A stretch of DNA of 64,000 nt from Candidatus Methylomirabilota bacterium. GTDB taxonomy: Bacteria; Methylomirabilota; Methylomirabilia; Methylomirabilales; Methylomirabilaceae. Below the pieces are notes generated by a model. It was not told the DNA's origin. It made no database searches and worked only from the letters and a program-made list of their open reading frames with translations. Shown here in pieces: positions 25,243 to 33,284 of this stretch. Positions within the stretch are counted from its first letter, which is position 1, and each line of letters opens with the position of its first letter. Position numbers and translations under genes: made by a program. The stretch spans positions 1 through 64,000 of the forward strand of contig JACQQF010000027.1 of the NCBI GenBank assembly GCA_016207095.1. The letters are read 5' to 3'.

Positions 25243-25386
25243 TCACTCACCGGGCACGGTAGCCACTTCCCCAACAGGGCAGTGGGCCTTGCGACGACAG
25301 CTCAGTGCGTTCAGTGGGCCGCAGGGGGTCTCACCCTCCTCCACCAGCTCAAAAGCAACGATTCCAGGCCTCTCCTTTCTCGCCAT
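25243..25386 (-). pseudogene. Fragment of the HTH/Cys-motif gene
   Basis: Encodes VAFELVEEGETPCGPLNALS and CRRKAHCPVGEVATVPGE, nearly the same as the C-terminus of the 94 aa protein at 26.7 kb, but the N-terminal helix-turn-helix part is absent and there is no ribosome site. It overlaps the tail of the HD-GYP ORF in another frame. It is most simply a leftover of a tandem duplication. Confidence 0.7.
25262..25343. repeat. Direct repeat, copy 1 (about 82 bp)
   Basis: Begins GCCACTTCCCCAACAGGGC and ends CTCACCCTCCTCCA. It matches 26765-26846 with few differences. The pair flanks the HD-GYP gene, 1.5 kb apart. Confidence 0.85.
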
Positions 25387-26555
25387 GAAAGCGCTAGACG
25401 GGATGGTGGTGCGGGGAGCCGAACGCGCCAAGTCCTGCGCCGGTCCTCGAAATGGGGGTCGTGTCCCTGTCGGGCAGAAGCGGGACGGGGATCGTTGCTG
25501 CCTTGTATGTGCCCCCTGGCGGCTAGACCAGTGATGTGGAGGAGAACCTCTTTGTTCAGATCGATCACCTTCGTCTGAGAGAGCTTTGCCCCGGAGGCAT
25601 CATACGAGACCTCGAGGACTGGGCGAAGCGGGCTGTCCTTGTTGGTGGCGACCACCTGCCCCATCTCGTCAGAGCTGAGGCGAACCCAGCTCCCCACCGG
25701 GTAGCACGAGATGGCGTTGAGAAACATCCTGAGGATCGCCCAGGAGAATCGTCCCCGCTCGGTTTCCAGAATCTCCCTCATGGCGTCGAATGGCTCGATC
25801 CCTTGCCGATGCGGACCCCCATGCGTTATCGCCTCATAGATATCGCAGATGCCGATGATCTTGGCGTACTCATGGATCTGATGGCTACGGAGCCCCTTCG
25901 GGTAGCCTGTTCGGCCTTTACGTTCGTGGTGCTGGAGGGCCACATCGGCCAACCATTCCCAGTTCTGGTCGAGCGTTCGAAGGATCTCGTAGCTGTTGAG
26001 GGGATGGGTATTAATCAGGTCACGCTCGTTCTTGGACAGCGGTCCTGGCTTGCTGAGTATGGCCTCGGGAATCCAGGTCAATCCGATGTCATGGAACATG
26101 CCGACGATCGCGAGTTCCGTGAGCTTTGTCAGAGGATAACCCAGCGCGACCCCGAACCTGAGCGCACAGATGGCGACGTTCAGGGAGTGGCGGACTAGGT
26201 CGAGCTTTTCAGGATCGCTGCCGAGAGTTTGCAGTATGAGTGTCCGGGGTCGTGAGAATGAGTTCTTAATGGCCTCTTCCGGACTCTCTTTGGCGACGAC
26301 CCTGGCCAGCCGTTCCGCCATCTCTGCCGCCGGCTCAATGGCAAAGGGTTCGCGGCGCCTCGCGGACTTGAATATGGGCCTGAGGGTCTTTTCGGCGGCG
26401 GCGTATAACTCATCGGAGCTAACATGCGCTGGCGGACCACTCATCGCACGGCGATGCCGGATCCCCTTCTCGTCGAGGGTGTGTTTTGCCACCGTCACCC
26501 CCTCTTTGGGGCTGATGGTGATAACCTCCTTGGTCATCTTCTCGCCGACTCTCAT
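25311..26555 (-). CDS. HD-GYP phosphodiesterase-like protein with truncated CBS N-terminus
   Basis: About 414 aa. Residues 1-35 (MRVGEKMTKEVITISPKEG...) are the start of a CBS domain, cut off after EKGIRH and fused to AMSGPPAHVSS. From about 110 to 290 it is an HD-GYP domain: MFHDIGLTWIPEAIL has the HD pair, HHERKGRTGYPKGL has the HH and GYP elements, and GICDIYEAIT carries the last metal aspartate. Such domains degrade cyclic di-GMP; the N-terminal part lacks a receiver. The final 70 residues after HITGL are Arg/Pro-rich and overlap a duplicated gene fragment, so the original stop has probably been lost. AAAGAGGACGAATC precedes the ATG. An alternative start at MSGPPAH would omit the CBS remnant. 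Confidence 0.8.
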   Translation of the reverse strand: MRVGEKMTKEVITISPKEGVTVAKHTLDEKGIRHRRAMSGPPAHVSSDELYAAAEKTLRPIFKSARRREPFAIEPAAEMAERLARVVAKESPEEAIKNSFSRPRTLILQTLGSDPEKLDLVRHSLNVAICALRFGVALGYPLTKLTELAIVGMFHDIGLTWIPEAILSKPGPLSKNERDLINTHPLNSYEILRTLDQNWEWLADVALQHHERKGRTGYPKGLRSHQIHEYAKIIGICDIYEAITHGGPHRQGIEPFDAMREILETERGRFSWAILRMFLNAISCYPVGSWVRLSSDEMGQVVATNKDSPLRPVLEVSYDASGAKLSQTKVIDLNKEVLLHITGLAARGHIQGSNDPRPASARQGHDPHFEDRRRTWRVRLPAPPSRLALSWRERRGLESLLLSWWRRVRPPAAH

Positions 26556-26739
26556 GATTCGTCCTCTTTCCGTCATAGACGTTCGATCTTCTCCACTATC
26601 CGCTACCCTCTTCAGCACCTTCTCCCCGCCTTCTGATCCAGTGGGCCACCCGCAGAGCTGGCGGCGACCAAGCGATCATTCACCTACGCACGGTAACGTC
26701 TCGGCGGTAAAACACCTGCCACCGGTTCTGGCCATCGAT

Positions 26740-27024
26740 TCATTCTCGCTCTCCCGGGACGTTGGCCACTTCCCCAACAGGGCAGTGGGCCTTCCGACGA
26801 CAGCCTAGTGCGTTCATGGGGCCGCAGGGGGTCTCACCCTCCTCCAAAAACTCGACAGCAGGGATTCGAATCCGCCCCTCTCTCGCGAGCTCCGTGAGCC
26901 AGTAGATAGCGCAGCACTCGGACACATCGAAGCGAGCAGCAAGGTCAGCCGGCGTTGCCGTGTGGCGCTTCCGTAAGAATTCCAGATACTCCCCTTCGAT
27001 CTCCTCCTTCCAGCCGGGGATCAT
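26740..27024 (-). CDS. Winged-helix protein with C-terminal Cys motif
   Basis: 94 aa. Residues 1-60 (LRKRHTATPADLAARFDVSECCAIYWLTELAREGRI) fit a winged helix-turn-helix. The C-terminus has CGPMNALGCRRKAHC, a C-x7-C-x5-C pattern that could hold an Fe-S or zinc site, somewhat like FeoC-type small regulators; that comparison is only by layout. GAGGAGGTGGAACC gives a strong ribosome site. The C-terminal third is duplicated at 25.2-25.4 kb. It may be an iron or redox sensor for the CBS/HD-GYP genes downstream. Confidence 0.7.
   Translation of the reverse strand: MIPGWKEEIEGEYLEFLRKRHTATPADLAARFDVSECCAIYWLTELAREGRIRIPAVEFLEEGETPCGPMNALGCRRKAHCPVGEVANVPGERE
26765..26846. repeat. Direct repeat, copy 2 (about 82 bp)
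   Basis: Near-identical to 25262-25343; lies inside the 3' part of the intact winged-helix gene, so this copy is probably the parent. Confidence 0.85.
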
Positions 27025-27272
27025 GGTTCCACCTCCTCACGGTCAGGCCATCATCAAAGCCCCCTCCCACGAACCTCTGAACCACCTCAGCCGTTTACCC
27101 TTTCACGCGGCTCGATAGAAGGCGGCAAGGTGAACTGTGCGTAAACTGATAGAGATGGCCCCTGTTCCCGGAAAGAACCTCATCTTCTCTGAAAATACCC
27201 ATCTGAGGAACCTGTTACCCATCGCCGCGTCCTGTTCAATCGCGAAATAGTCTTGGCTCGTCGGCTCACGCC

Positions 27273-28253
27273 CTACTTCGCCTTCGACAGGGGCGCAGCG
27301 TGTCCTCCGTGGGATGCTGACTTCCGCGCCTCGGTCACCACTGGGACCAGGAGGCCACCCGGGTACTGCCCGTCGTTGGTGACGTGGGGGACAACGTGAC
27401 AGTGAAAAAGCCAGAGCCCGGGGTTGGTCGCGGCAAAAACCAGATCATACCGTTCGCCGGGCCCGATGAGCAGGGCGTCCTGTTCCTGAGGCACCTTGAT
27501 GCGACGGCCGTCCCGGTGGGTGACGACGAACGAATGACCATGTAAGTGCATAGAGTGGGCCTGATACCCTACATTGATCATCCGGACACGCACCTTCTCT
27601 CCCCGCAGCAACTTGATGGGCTCTACACCAGGAAACGCCTTTCCATTCACGGTGAAGTAATTAGCCTGGTGGATCATGGCGGGGTGGGCCATCGCCTCGT
27701 GCCCGCCGTTGTCGTTGATGTACCAATCGTCGATCAGCAGCACCGTCTCCTTGTCCACTTTGGGCTCGCCCCGCTTGTCCTTGGGCTCAACAATCAAGAC
27801 CCCCACCATCCCCATATCGATATGTTGGGGGGAGTTGACGTGACAGTGGTACATGTGGGTCCCCGCCGGGTCGGCCACGAACTCATAGGTGTGCGTTTCC
27901 CCAGGCTTGACCTCAAGGTGGCTCAGGTGGCCATACGCGACGCCATCCATCTCGTTGGAGACGTTCAACCCATGGAAGTGCAGGGTGTGGTTGGAGGTGT
28001 GGTTATTGGTGAAGAGTACCCGCACCAGATCCCCCTCCGTGACCCGCAGGGTGGGGCCTGGGACTTTCCCGTTGAACGCCCACGCCTGGATCTTCGGTCC
28101 GCCGGGGTAGAATTCGTGCTCCGTCTCTGCGACGGCGATGGAGAATTCTTTCACCGGCCGCTTCGGGGCGGCCTCCGTCCTCTGAATGCCGCCCAGAATG
28201 AACAGAGCGGCGAGAACCACTGTCAACCAAACGCGACTTCTCAATACCTGCAT
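27273..28253 (-). CDS. Two-domain multicopper oxidase, exported
   Basis: 326 aa with a signal peptide (basic start, VVLAALFILGGI, cleavage near TEAA). Two cupredoxin domains. Domain 1 has LHFHGLNV and HMYHCHVNSPQHIDMGM; the Cys, His and Met provide a type 1 copper site. Domain 2 has HSMHLHGHSF and LWLFHCHVVPHVTNDGQYPGG, giving trinuclear histidines but without a Met axial ligand. This is the layout of small laccase-like two-domain oxidases, which also resemble nitrite reductases. It lacks the typical NirK domain-1 Cys-Ala-Pro motif, so copper or phenol oxidation with O2 is more likely. AAGGAGGTTGCC is a strong ribosome site. Upstream lies a sigma54 core with paired palindromes. Confidence 0.88.
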   Translation of the reverse strand: MQVLRSRVWLTVVLAALFILGGIQRTEAAPKRPVKEFSIAVAETEHEFYPGGPKIQAWAFNGKVPGPTLRVTEGDLVRVLFTNNHTSNHTLHFHGLNVSNEMDGVAYGHLSHLEVKPGETHTYEFVADPAGTHMYHCHVNSPQHIDMGMVGVLIVEPKDKRGEPKVDKETVLLIDDWYINDNGGHEAMAHPAMIHQANYFTVNGKAFPGVEPIKLLRGEKVRVRMINVGYQAHSMHLHGHSFVVTHRDGRRIKVPQEQDALLIGPGERYDLVFAATNPGLWLFHCHVVPHVTNDGQYPGGLLVPVVTEARKSASHGGHAAPLSKAK

Positions 28254-28323
28254 GGCAACCTCCTTGATAACGAAGGGATGCGAATCCCGATCTGACTAAT
28301 GGTCGTCCCCTCGTCAGCGAGAG

Positions 28324-28338
28324 GCAATTGAGATGCCA
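28324..28338 (-). promoter_or_regulatory. Sigma54 promoter for the multicopper oxidase
   Basis: Minus strand TGGCATCTCAATTGC, with GG and GC 10 nt apart and perfect TGGCA and TTGC boxes. The likely start is near 28312, giving a leader of about 60 nt. Confidence 0.8.
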
Positions 28339-28459
28339 AGGGAGCTGGTTTGGAGCCGAAGGCAAGGAAAAACCGAAAGGGAGCGTGAGTTTTTAGATAG
28401 ATAGCGAGAAGGTAAGCTTATCCCGAAGGACTGTCGAAGCGATAAGAGCCCCTTCTAGC

Positions 28460-28477
28460 TGAGGCAGGCATTCCGCA
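28460..28477. promoter_or_regulatory. Upstream activator palindrome, proximal, multicopper oxidase
   Basis: TGAGGCA-GGCA-TTCCGCA, 11 of 14 arm positions match the consensus. Its near edge is 122 bp from the sigma54 core. It is the weakest proximal site, but lies at the predicted place. Confidence 0.5.
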
Positions 28478-28529
28478 ATGACTGACAGAGAAATCCCAAG
28501 AACATAATGATAATGGCATCTTATGCTGA

Positions 28530-28547
28530 TGGGGCAGCCGCTCCCCT
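28530..28547. promoter_or_regulatory. Upstream activator palindrome, distal, multicopper oxidase
   Basis: TGGGGCA-GCCG-CTCCCCT, 12 of 14 arm positions. It starts exactly 70 bp from the proximal site. The rest of the 28254-28590 gap holds no gene. Confidence 0.6.
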
Positions 28548-28590
28548 AGCTTCAATAAGATTCCACAATGCGTGAGGCTGTAGAGCCAGC

Positions 28591-28947
28591 TTATCGAGCG
28601 CGCCCTATCCTCCGAGGTCGCGATCTGCTCTCGCTATCCAGGATGTCGCTGACCCAGGTGAAGGCTGCGACTGTGGTTGGCAAACCGAGAGTCGGGATCG
28701 CAAGGAGGACCGCATGTCTGATCTCTTGCGGCGACGCCCCCGCATGAAGCGCCTTGCGGACGTGCGAGTGGACGGCGCCCTCGGAACGAGCCGCGATCGA
28801 CATCCCGAGCTTGATCAGCTCGCGCGTCTTGGCATCCAAGGGACCCGACATGTGGCAGGCTTGGCCGAGACGTTCGTAGGCGGCGTAGGCCTTGGGAAAC
28901 TCCTTGGTGAATCGTTGGAAAGGTGCGGCTGTCGGCTTCGGCGGCAT
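28591..28947 (-). CDS. AhpD/carboxymuconolactone decarboxylase-fold protein without redox cysteines
   Basis: 118 aa. KTRELIKLGMSIAARSEGAVHSHVRKALHAGASPQEIRHAVLLAIP is the CMD-like helical core. The usual E-x3-C-x2-C-x3-H redox site reads SEGAVHSHV here, so both cysteines are absent while a His remains. It therefore probably does not act as an AhpD-type peroxidase partner. AAAGGGGGAACCG precedes ATG. It lies downstream of a degraded propeller gene and upstream of the oxidase control region on the same strand, and may be alone in transcription. Confidence 0.82.
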   Translation of the reverse strand: MPPKPTAAPFQRFTKEFPKAYAAYERLGQACHMSGPLDAKTRELIKLGMSIAARSEGAVHSHVRKALHAGASPQEIRHAVLLAIPTLGLPTTVAAFTWVSDILDSESRSRPRRIGRAR

Positions 28948-29022
28948 CGGTTCCCCCTTTCAGAATTGGAGATGAGCGTTCCTGTCGAACCCGGTTCCTC
29001 ACGGTGCGTCCGGGCCCCCATT

Positions 29023-29272
29023 TCATCGAGCGAAGATGACATCGCAAGCCCGAGGACCTATTCCGGAGATCTGGTCTACGATTTTTCCGGAATCGAGATC
29101 CAACACAAAGATGGTGCTTTCTCTTGCGGTCCAGGGCGAAATCCAACCCGCACAGCCTCTTGGCGACCGGGATGCTTCCGGTGACCGTCTCGGAGGTGGG
29201 GTTAAACTCGTAGATTCTACCATCCTTCATGTCCGTGAGGTAGAGCATTTGTCGGTGAAGCAGGAAGGGAGG
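29023..29272 (-). pseudogene. Remnant of a beta-propeller (YncE-like) gene
   Basis: One frame reads EPPFLLHRQMLYLTDMKDGR and NPTSETVTGSIPVAKRLCGLDFALD. After a one-base shift it continues STIFVLDLDSGKIVDQISGI and ends GPRACDVIFAR with a stop. These are two propeller blades of the YVTN type, similar in kind to the intact gene at 35.7 kb. There is no start codon or ribosome site in the proper place, and the 5' part is missing, so it is a decayed 3' fragment. Confidence 0.65.
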
Positions 29273-29381
29273 CTCTTGTGACCCTGATGCTTGTCACACT
29301 CACAGTAGCAGTAGAGAATGAGGGGGGCCTTGCACTGTCACGATCTCAATCCAGCCAATTCCTGCAGTCCGCGCCGGTTCT

Positions 29382-30560
29382 CTATCGCTCGACGACCATG
29401 GCGATCCCCTGCCCTCCGCCGATGCACAAGGTGGCCAGTCCGACGTGCTTATCCAGGCGCTTCATGCCGTAGAGGAGGGTCACGAGGAGTCGGCAGCCGC
29501 TCGCCCCGATGGGATGCCCAAGGGCCACGGCGCCGCCATTGATGTTGGTGCGCTCCGGCTTGAACTTGAGGGCCTTCGCGACGCACAGGGCCTGAACCGC
29601 GAAGGCCTCATTTGCCTCGACGAGATCGATCTCGTCAATCGACAGCCCTGTCTTCTCCAGGACCTTCTTGACGGCTGCGATGGGACCGGTCCCCATGATC
29701 TGGGGATCGACCCCGGCCGTCGCATATGCCCGGATGCTCGCCAGGGGGGCGACATCCTCGGCCTCAGCCTTCTCTCTCGCCATCAGCACAACCGCTGCCG
29801 CCCCATCGCTGATCCCAGAGGCTGTTCCCGAGGTCACCGTCCCTTCCTTCTTGAAGGCCGGGCGCAGGCCGGCCATGGCCTCCGGGGTGGGCCTGGTGCG
29901 GGGGAATTCATCCACGTCGAAAATGAATGGGCTTCCCCGCTTCTGGGGGATCTCGATGGGAACGATCTCCTCCCGAAACGCCTGCTGATCGATCGCCGCC
30001 AAAGCCCTCCGAATGCTTTCGTTGGCAAAGGCATCCTGATCCTCGCGCCCGATCCGGAAGCGCTCGGCGAGGTTCTCGGCCGTGATCCCCATGTGGACCT
30101 GGCTGAACGCATCGAGGAGGCCGTCTTTGAGCATCGAATCCACGACCGTTTCATCGCCCATTCGAAAGCCCCAACGGCCCTTCGGAATCAGGTAGGGCGC
30201 ATTCGTCATGCTCTCCGTGCCGCCGGCAACCACCACATCGCTCTCGCCAACGGAGATGGCGAGCGCCCCCAACGCGACGGCCTTGAGCCCCGAGCCGCAC
30301 AGCTTGTTGATGGTGTAGGACGGAACCTCCACCGGGATGCCCGCCCTCACCGCGCACTGGCGGGCCGGGTTTTCTCCGAGCCCCGCCTGAAGCACGTTCC
30401 CCATGATTACCTCGTCCACCGATCCCGGCGTGAGATCGGCCCGTTTCAGCGCCTCCCGGACAACGATCGCTCCCAGGTCGGTGGCCGAGAACTCCTTCAG
30501 GCTGCCGCCGAATGTGCCGATGGCCGTTCTGGCAGCCCCAACGATGACGACGTCCCTCAT
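29382..30560 (-). CDS. Acetyl-CoA C-acetyltransferase (thiolase)
   Basis: 392 aa, normal length. It condenses two acetyl-CoA to acetoacetyl-CoA or does the reverse. The nucleophilic Cys is in NKLCGSGLKAV (about residue 88), the His in NINGGAVALGHPIGASG and the second Cys in CIGGGQGIAMVVER. Both thiolase halves are complete. It lies 34 bp after a CBS gene and 0.6 kb downstream of the PFOR beta gene, so acetyl-CoA made by PFOR is the obvious substrate. No PhaB or 3-hydroxyacyl-CoA dehydrogenase gene is adjacent, so polyhydroxybutyrate synthesis cannot be claimed. Confidence 0.95.
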   Translation of the reverse strand: MRDVVIVGAARTAIGTFGGSLKEFSATDLGAIVVREALKRADLTPGSVDEVIMGNVLQAGLGENPARQCAVRAGIPVEVPSYTINKLCGSGLKAVALGALAISVGESDVVVAGGTESMTNAPYLIPKGRWGFRMGDETVVDSMLKDGLLDAFSQVHMGITAENLAERFRIGREDQDAFANESIRRALAAIDQQAFREEIVPIEIPQKRGSPFIFDVDEFPRTRPTPEAMAGLRPAFKKEGTVTSGTASGISDGAAAVVLMAREKAEAEDVAPLASIRAYATAGVDPQIMGTGPIAAVKKVLEKTGLSIDEIDLVEANEAFAVQALCVAKALKFKPERTNINGGAVALGHPIGASGCRLLVTLLYGMKRLDKHVGLATLCIGGGQGIAMVVER

Positions 30561-30594
30561 GGTCGTTCCCGTGCGCCAACAACCTGACCAGGCA

Positions 30595-31041
30595 TCACAG
30601 ATCGACGACAGTCACAGTCCGGCGAGCGTAATCCGGCGCGATCCGTTCAAGGGTGGCCGTCTCAACGATCTCGACGAAAGCCTTCAAAAGGTCCGTCTCG
30701 GTGATGATTCCGACCAGCTTTCCCTCCCTTTGCACTGGCAATCCACCGATGCGATGGGTCACCATCAGTTTCGCCGCCTCTTGAACCCGTGTGGCTGGGG
30801 TGACCATGATGAGGTTTCTCGTCATGATCTCGCCCACCTTGACCTGCCCCAGCGAGGAAGCGGGCGCAGCCGACCGGATGTCACGGTCGGTGATAATCCC
30901 CACCGGGTTGCCGTCCTCGACGACCGGCAGGTGCCGGATCCGATGGTGATCGAGGAGGGACCTAGCCTTGGCCAAGCTGGCACCTGGACCGATGGTGATA
31001 AACCGTGGACTCATCCGGTCCTTCACGAGCATCACGAGCAT
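30595..31041 (-). CDS. CBS-pair domain protein
   Basis: 148 aa; two CBS motifs (IRHLPVVEDGNPVGIITDRDIRSAAP; IGGLPVQREGKLVGIITETDLLKAFVE). Start ATG is supported by GGAGGATCGAG. It sits between the PFOR beta gene and thiolase, all on the minus strand, and is one of six CBS genes in the window. It probably senses adenylate status and adjusts a neighbour enzyme; the partner is not known. Confidence 0.9.
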   Translation of the reverse strand: MLVMLVKDRMSPRFITIGPGASLAKARSLLDHHRIRHLPVVEDGNPVGIITDRDIRSAAPASSLGQVKVGEIMTRNLIMVTPATRVQEAAKLMVTHRIGGLPVQREGKLVGIITETDLLKAFVEIVETATLERIAPDYARRTVTVVDL

Positions 31042-31171
31042 CTCGATCCTCCTTTGCCTCTACCCGCTGCCGGTCTTGCGCCGGTGTCCTGCTGACAGAC
31101 TTTGACCGTCCTTAGCGCGTAGATATCCTCTTTCCCTTCGCTTCCAGAGGCGAGGGACCGGGTCATTCCGA

Positions 31172-32857
31172 CTATCGCAATCCAGCCAATTCTTGCAGGC
31201 GCCGCCAGTTTTGCCGCCGATCGGCTTGGGCGGCCAGAAGCGCCTCGGAGGGGCGACCATTGTGATCGAACTGCTTGGCGAAGCGCCCCTCCGTCCTGGC
31301 GAAGGCGAGGAAGTCGATCACCTCGCCTGTCGTTGGCACCTTGTACCAGTCGTCAGTCACCGCCGGGTTGCTGACCAGGCTGAGCCGCTCTTTGGTCTTC
31401 TCCCCCCTGCGGGGATCATAGACAAAAAGCGGAAATGCTCGCGAATCGACCGCCAGCTTGGCCTGATGTGAGGACCGGTCGTCCGCCACGCCGTGCTCGG
31501 GCTGGCAGGTCGTATAGACATTCACCACGGCCGGGCCACGGTACTCATTGGCCGCTATGATGGCGCGGTAAAAATGGTTGATGTGGGCCGCCGTGGTCTG
31601 CGCGACAAAGGTATCCGGGTGCATCATTGCGATCAGCGCTAACTCTTTTCGCCGCTCCTGCTTCCCCGGCACCGACTTGCCGAAGCTGGCCATTTTCGCG
31701 TCCTGGCCGGTATAGGTGGCCGTGGAAGCCTGGCCGCCGGTATTCGAGTAAACCTGGGTATCCAGGATCAGCACCTTGATGTCCATCCCCGAGGCCAGCA
31801 TCCGCGACAGCGACTGGAAGCCGATGTCGTACATCGCGCCGTCCCCCCCGATGACCCAGAGTTTCTTCTCCTGCCATCCGCGCTGATCCCACTTGCCCCG
31901 GATGCCCATCGCCACGGCCGGCGCGTTCTCGAACAAGGAGTTGGTCCAGGGAACCAGGAACGGGTTGTACGGATAGGTCGAGCTGTAGACCGTGTTGCAC
32001 CCTGTCGCCGCCACGATCCCGATCCGCTCCGCGCCGTGAACGAATCCGGTCGCGGCCAACATCATCCGGATCGCCGTCGCCTCACCACACCCCATGCACG
32101 AGCCTGCCCCGCCGACGTACAGCAGCGCCGCCTCTTCGGCCAGCATCATGTCCGCCAGCGCTCGCTCGTTGATGTAGCCGGCAGGGGTAGGGCCGACCTG
32201 GCGAAAGAAGTTAAAGTGGCTTCGGTAGAGGGGAAGCGTCTTCTCGTCCTTCTTCACCATGGTGAGGGCATGATAGCCGAGGGCAGCGCAGACCTCGACG
32301 CACTCGGCGCACCCCTTGCACTTGGTCGGATCGATGAAGATGCCGAAAAGCGCTCCCTCCTCCCCCTTCTTCTCGTAGACGTCGCAGTATTTCCTCGTCA
32401 CCGCCCACTGAGCCCGGATCCCCTCCCGCTCCCGATCCTCGGTGATGGCGTTCAGTTCGGCCTCCAGGCGCGACCTGGGGATGGCCTTCCCCAGGATGGC
32501 GGTGTCGGGACATTCCGTCACGCAGGCCATGCAGCCGACACACCTCTCTCGGTCGAACTGGGGGATCTCGGGCGCAATGTAGCTGAAGTCTCGCAGGGCA
32601 CCGGTTCCGGGCGGGATCAAACTGCGGGCGACCCCGACATCAGCCGGTAGGCTTCGCTCTCCGGTCCCGGCCGCGTACGCCCCGATGATCCGCTCGTTGA
32701 AGTCGCCCACGTACTGCTCGATGTCCAGCTCTAGGAGCCCGGTCGGCAGCAAGGAGCTCTCGTGGAGCTCTTTCTCAAGCCCGCGATCCTTCGTCCCGGT
32801 GACCTGGGTGACGTGCTCCTCATCCAGGGGGTTGTATAGCGGCTCTTGGTCTGTCAT
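31172..32857 (-). CDS. Pyruvate:ferredoxin oxidoreductase, fused delta-beta subunit
   Basis: About 561 aa. The N-terminal part has two [4Fe-4S] motifs, CVGCMACVTECP and CKGCAECVEVC (delta, ferredoxin-like). The C-terminal part is the TPP-binding beta subunit with GAGSCMGCGEATAIRM, ATGCNTVYSSTYPYNP, WVIGGDGAMYDIGFQSLSR and DTQVYSNTGGQASTATYTGQ, the last of which binds TPP-Mg. The start is MTDQEPLYNP, preceded by AGAAAGGTTCAGCC; the tracked ORF is 44 codons longer and overlaps the CBS gene. It needs the alpha-gamma subunit encoded just upstream to oxidise pyruvate to acetyl-CoA and CO2, or to run in reverse. Confidence 0.94.
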   Translation of the reverse strand: MTDQEPLYNPLDEEHVTQVTGTKDRGLEKELHESSLLPTGLLELDIEQYVGDFNERIIGAYAAGTGERSLPADVGVARSLIPPGTGALRDFSYIAPEIPQFDRERCVGCMACVTECPDTAILGKAIPRSRLEAELNAITEDREREGIRAQWAVTRKYCDVYEKKGEEGALFGIFIDPTKCKGCAECVEVCAALGYHALTMVKKDEKTLPLYRSHFNFFRQVGPTPAGYINERALADMMLAEEAALLYVGGAGSCMGCGEATAIRMMLAATGFVHGAERIGIVAATGCNTVYSSTYPYNPFLVPWTNSLFENAPAVAMGIRGKWDQRGWQEKKLWVIGGDGAMYDIGFQSLSRMLASGMDIKVLILDTQVYSNTGGQASTATYTGQDAKMASFGKSVPGKQERRKELALIAMMHPDTFVAQTTAAHINHFYRAIIAANEYRGPAVVNVYTTCQPEHGVADDRSSHQAKLAVDSRAFPLFVYDPRRGEKTKERLSLVSNPAVTDDWYKVPTTGEVIDFLAFARTEGRFAKQFDHNGRPSEALLAAQADRRQNWRRLQELAGLR

Positions 32858-32880
32858 GGCTGAACCTTTCTTCTGTACAG

Positions 32881-33282
32881 TCACAACCTCCTGACGAGAT
32901 CGGTCACCGAGAGAATGCCGATCGGCTTCTCGTGAGTCCCGTGCCTCTCGGTCACTACCAGCCGGTGGATCTTCCTGTCGTGGAGACACGCCGCGGCGTC
33001 AGCAAGCGGCGTGGTATCCGAGACGCTGACGACCGGGGAGCTCATGAGGTGCCTAGCGGTCAGTCCACGCCAGTGCTTGAGATACGGCTCGACAAATCTG
33101 GCGTTGACGAGATCGGTGCGGGAGATCACGCCGATGGCGTCTCCTGCCTCGCCCACCACCACCAGGGCGCTGATATCGTGTGCCTTCATCGCGTCGGCCA
33201 CCGCCTGGATGGTCGCCTCAGGTCCACACGTGATCACACCCCGGTGCATCCAGTCCTTGACCAGCTCTTCCGCCATTGGCAT
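32881..33282 (-). CDS. CBS-pair protein gene placed between two PFOR subunit genes
   Basis: 133 aa; CBS motifs at residues 10-60 (ISALVVVGEAGDAIGVISRTDLVN) and 70-130 (IHRLVVTERHGTHEKPIGILSVTDLVRRL). It starts 2 bp after the PFOR alpha-gamma stop and ends 23 bp before the PFOR delta-beta start, so it is cotranscribed with both. Its presence inside the complex operon suggests it regulates PFOR by adenylate sensing, an inference. No other domain is seen. Confidence 0.88.
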   Translation of the reverse strand: MPMAEELVKDWMHRGVITCGPEATIQAVADAMKAHDISALVVVGEAGDAIGVISRTDLVNARFVEPYLKHWRGLTARHLMSSPVVSVSDTTPLADAAACLHDRKIHRLVVTERHGTHEKPIGILSVTDLVRRL

Positions 33283-33284
33283 CC

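Noticed and set aside
27273-28253. Copper nitrite reductase (NirK)
   Set aside because: The domain-1 motif is laccase-like HCH-x5-H-x3-M and domain 2 keeps full HCH histidines, which differs from NirK.
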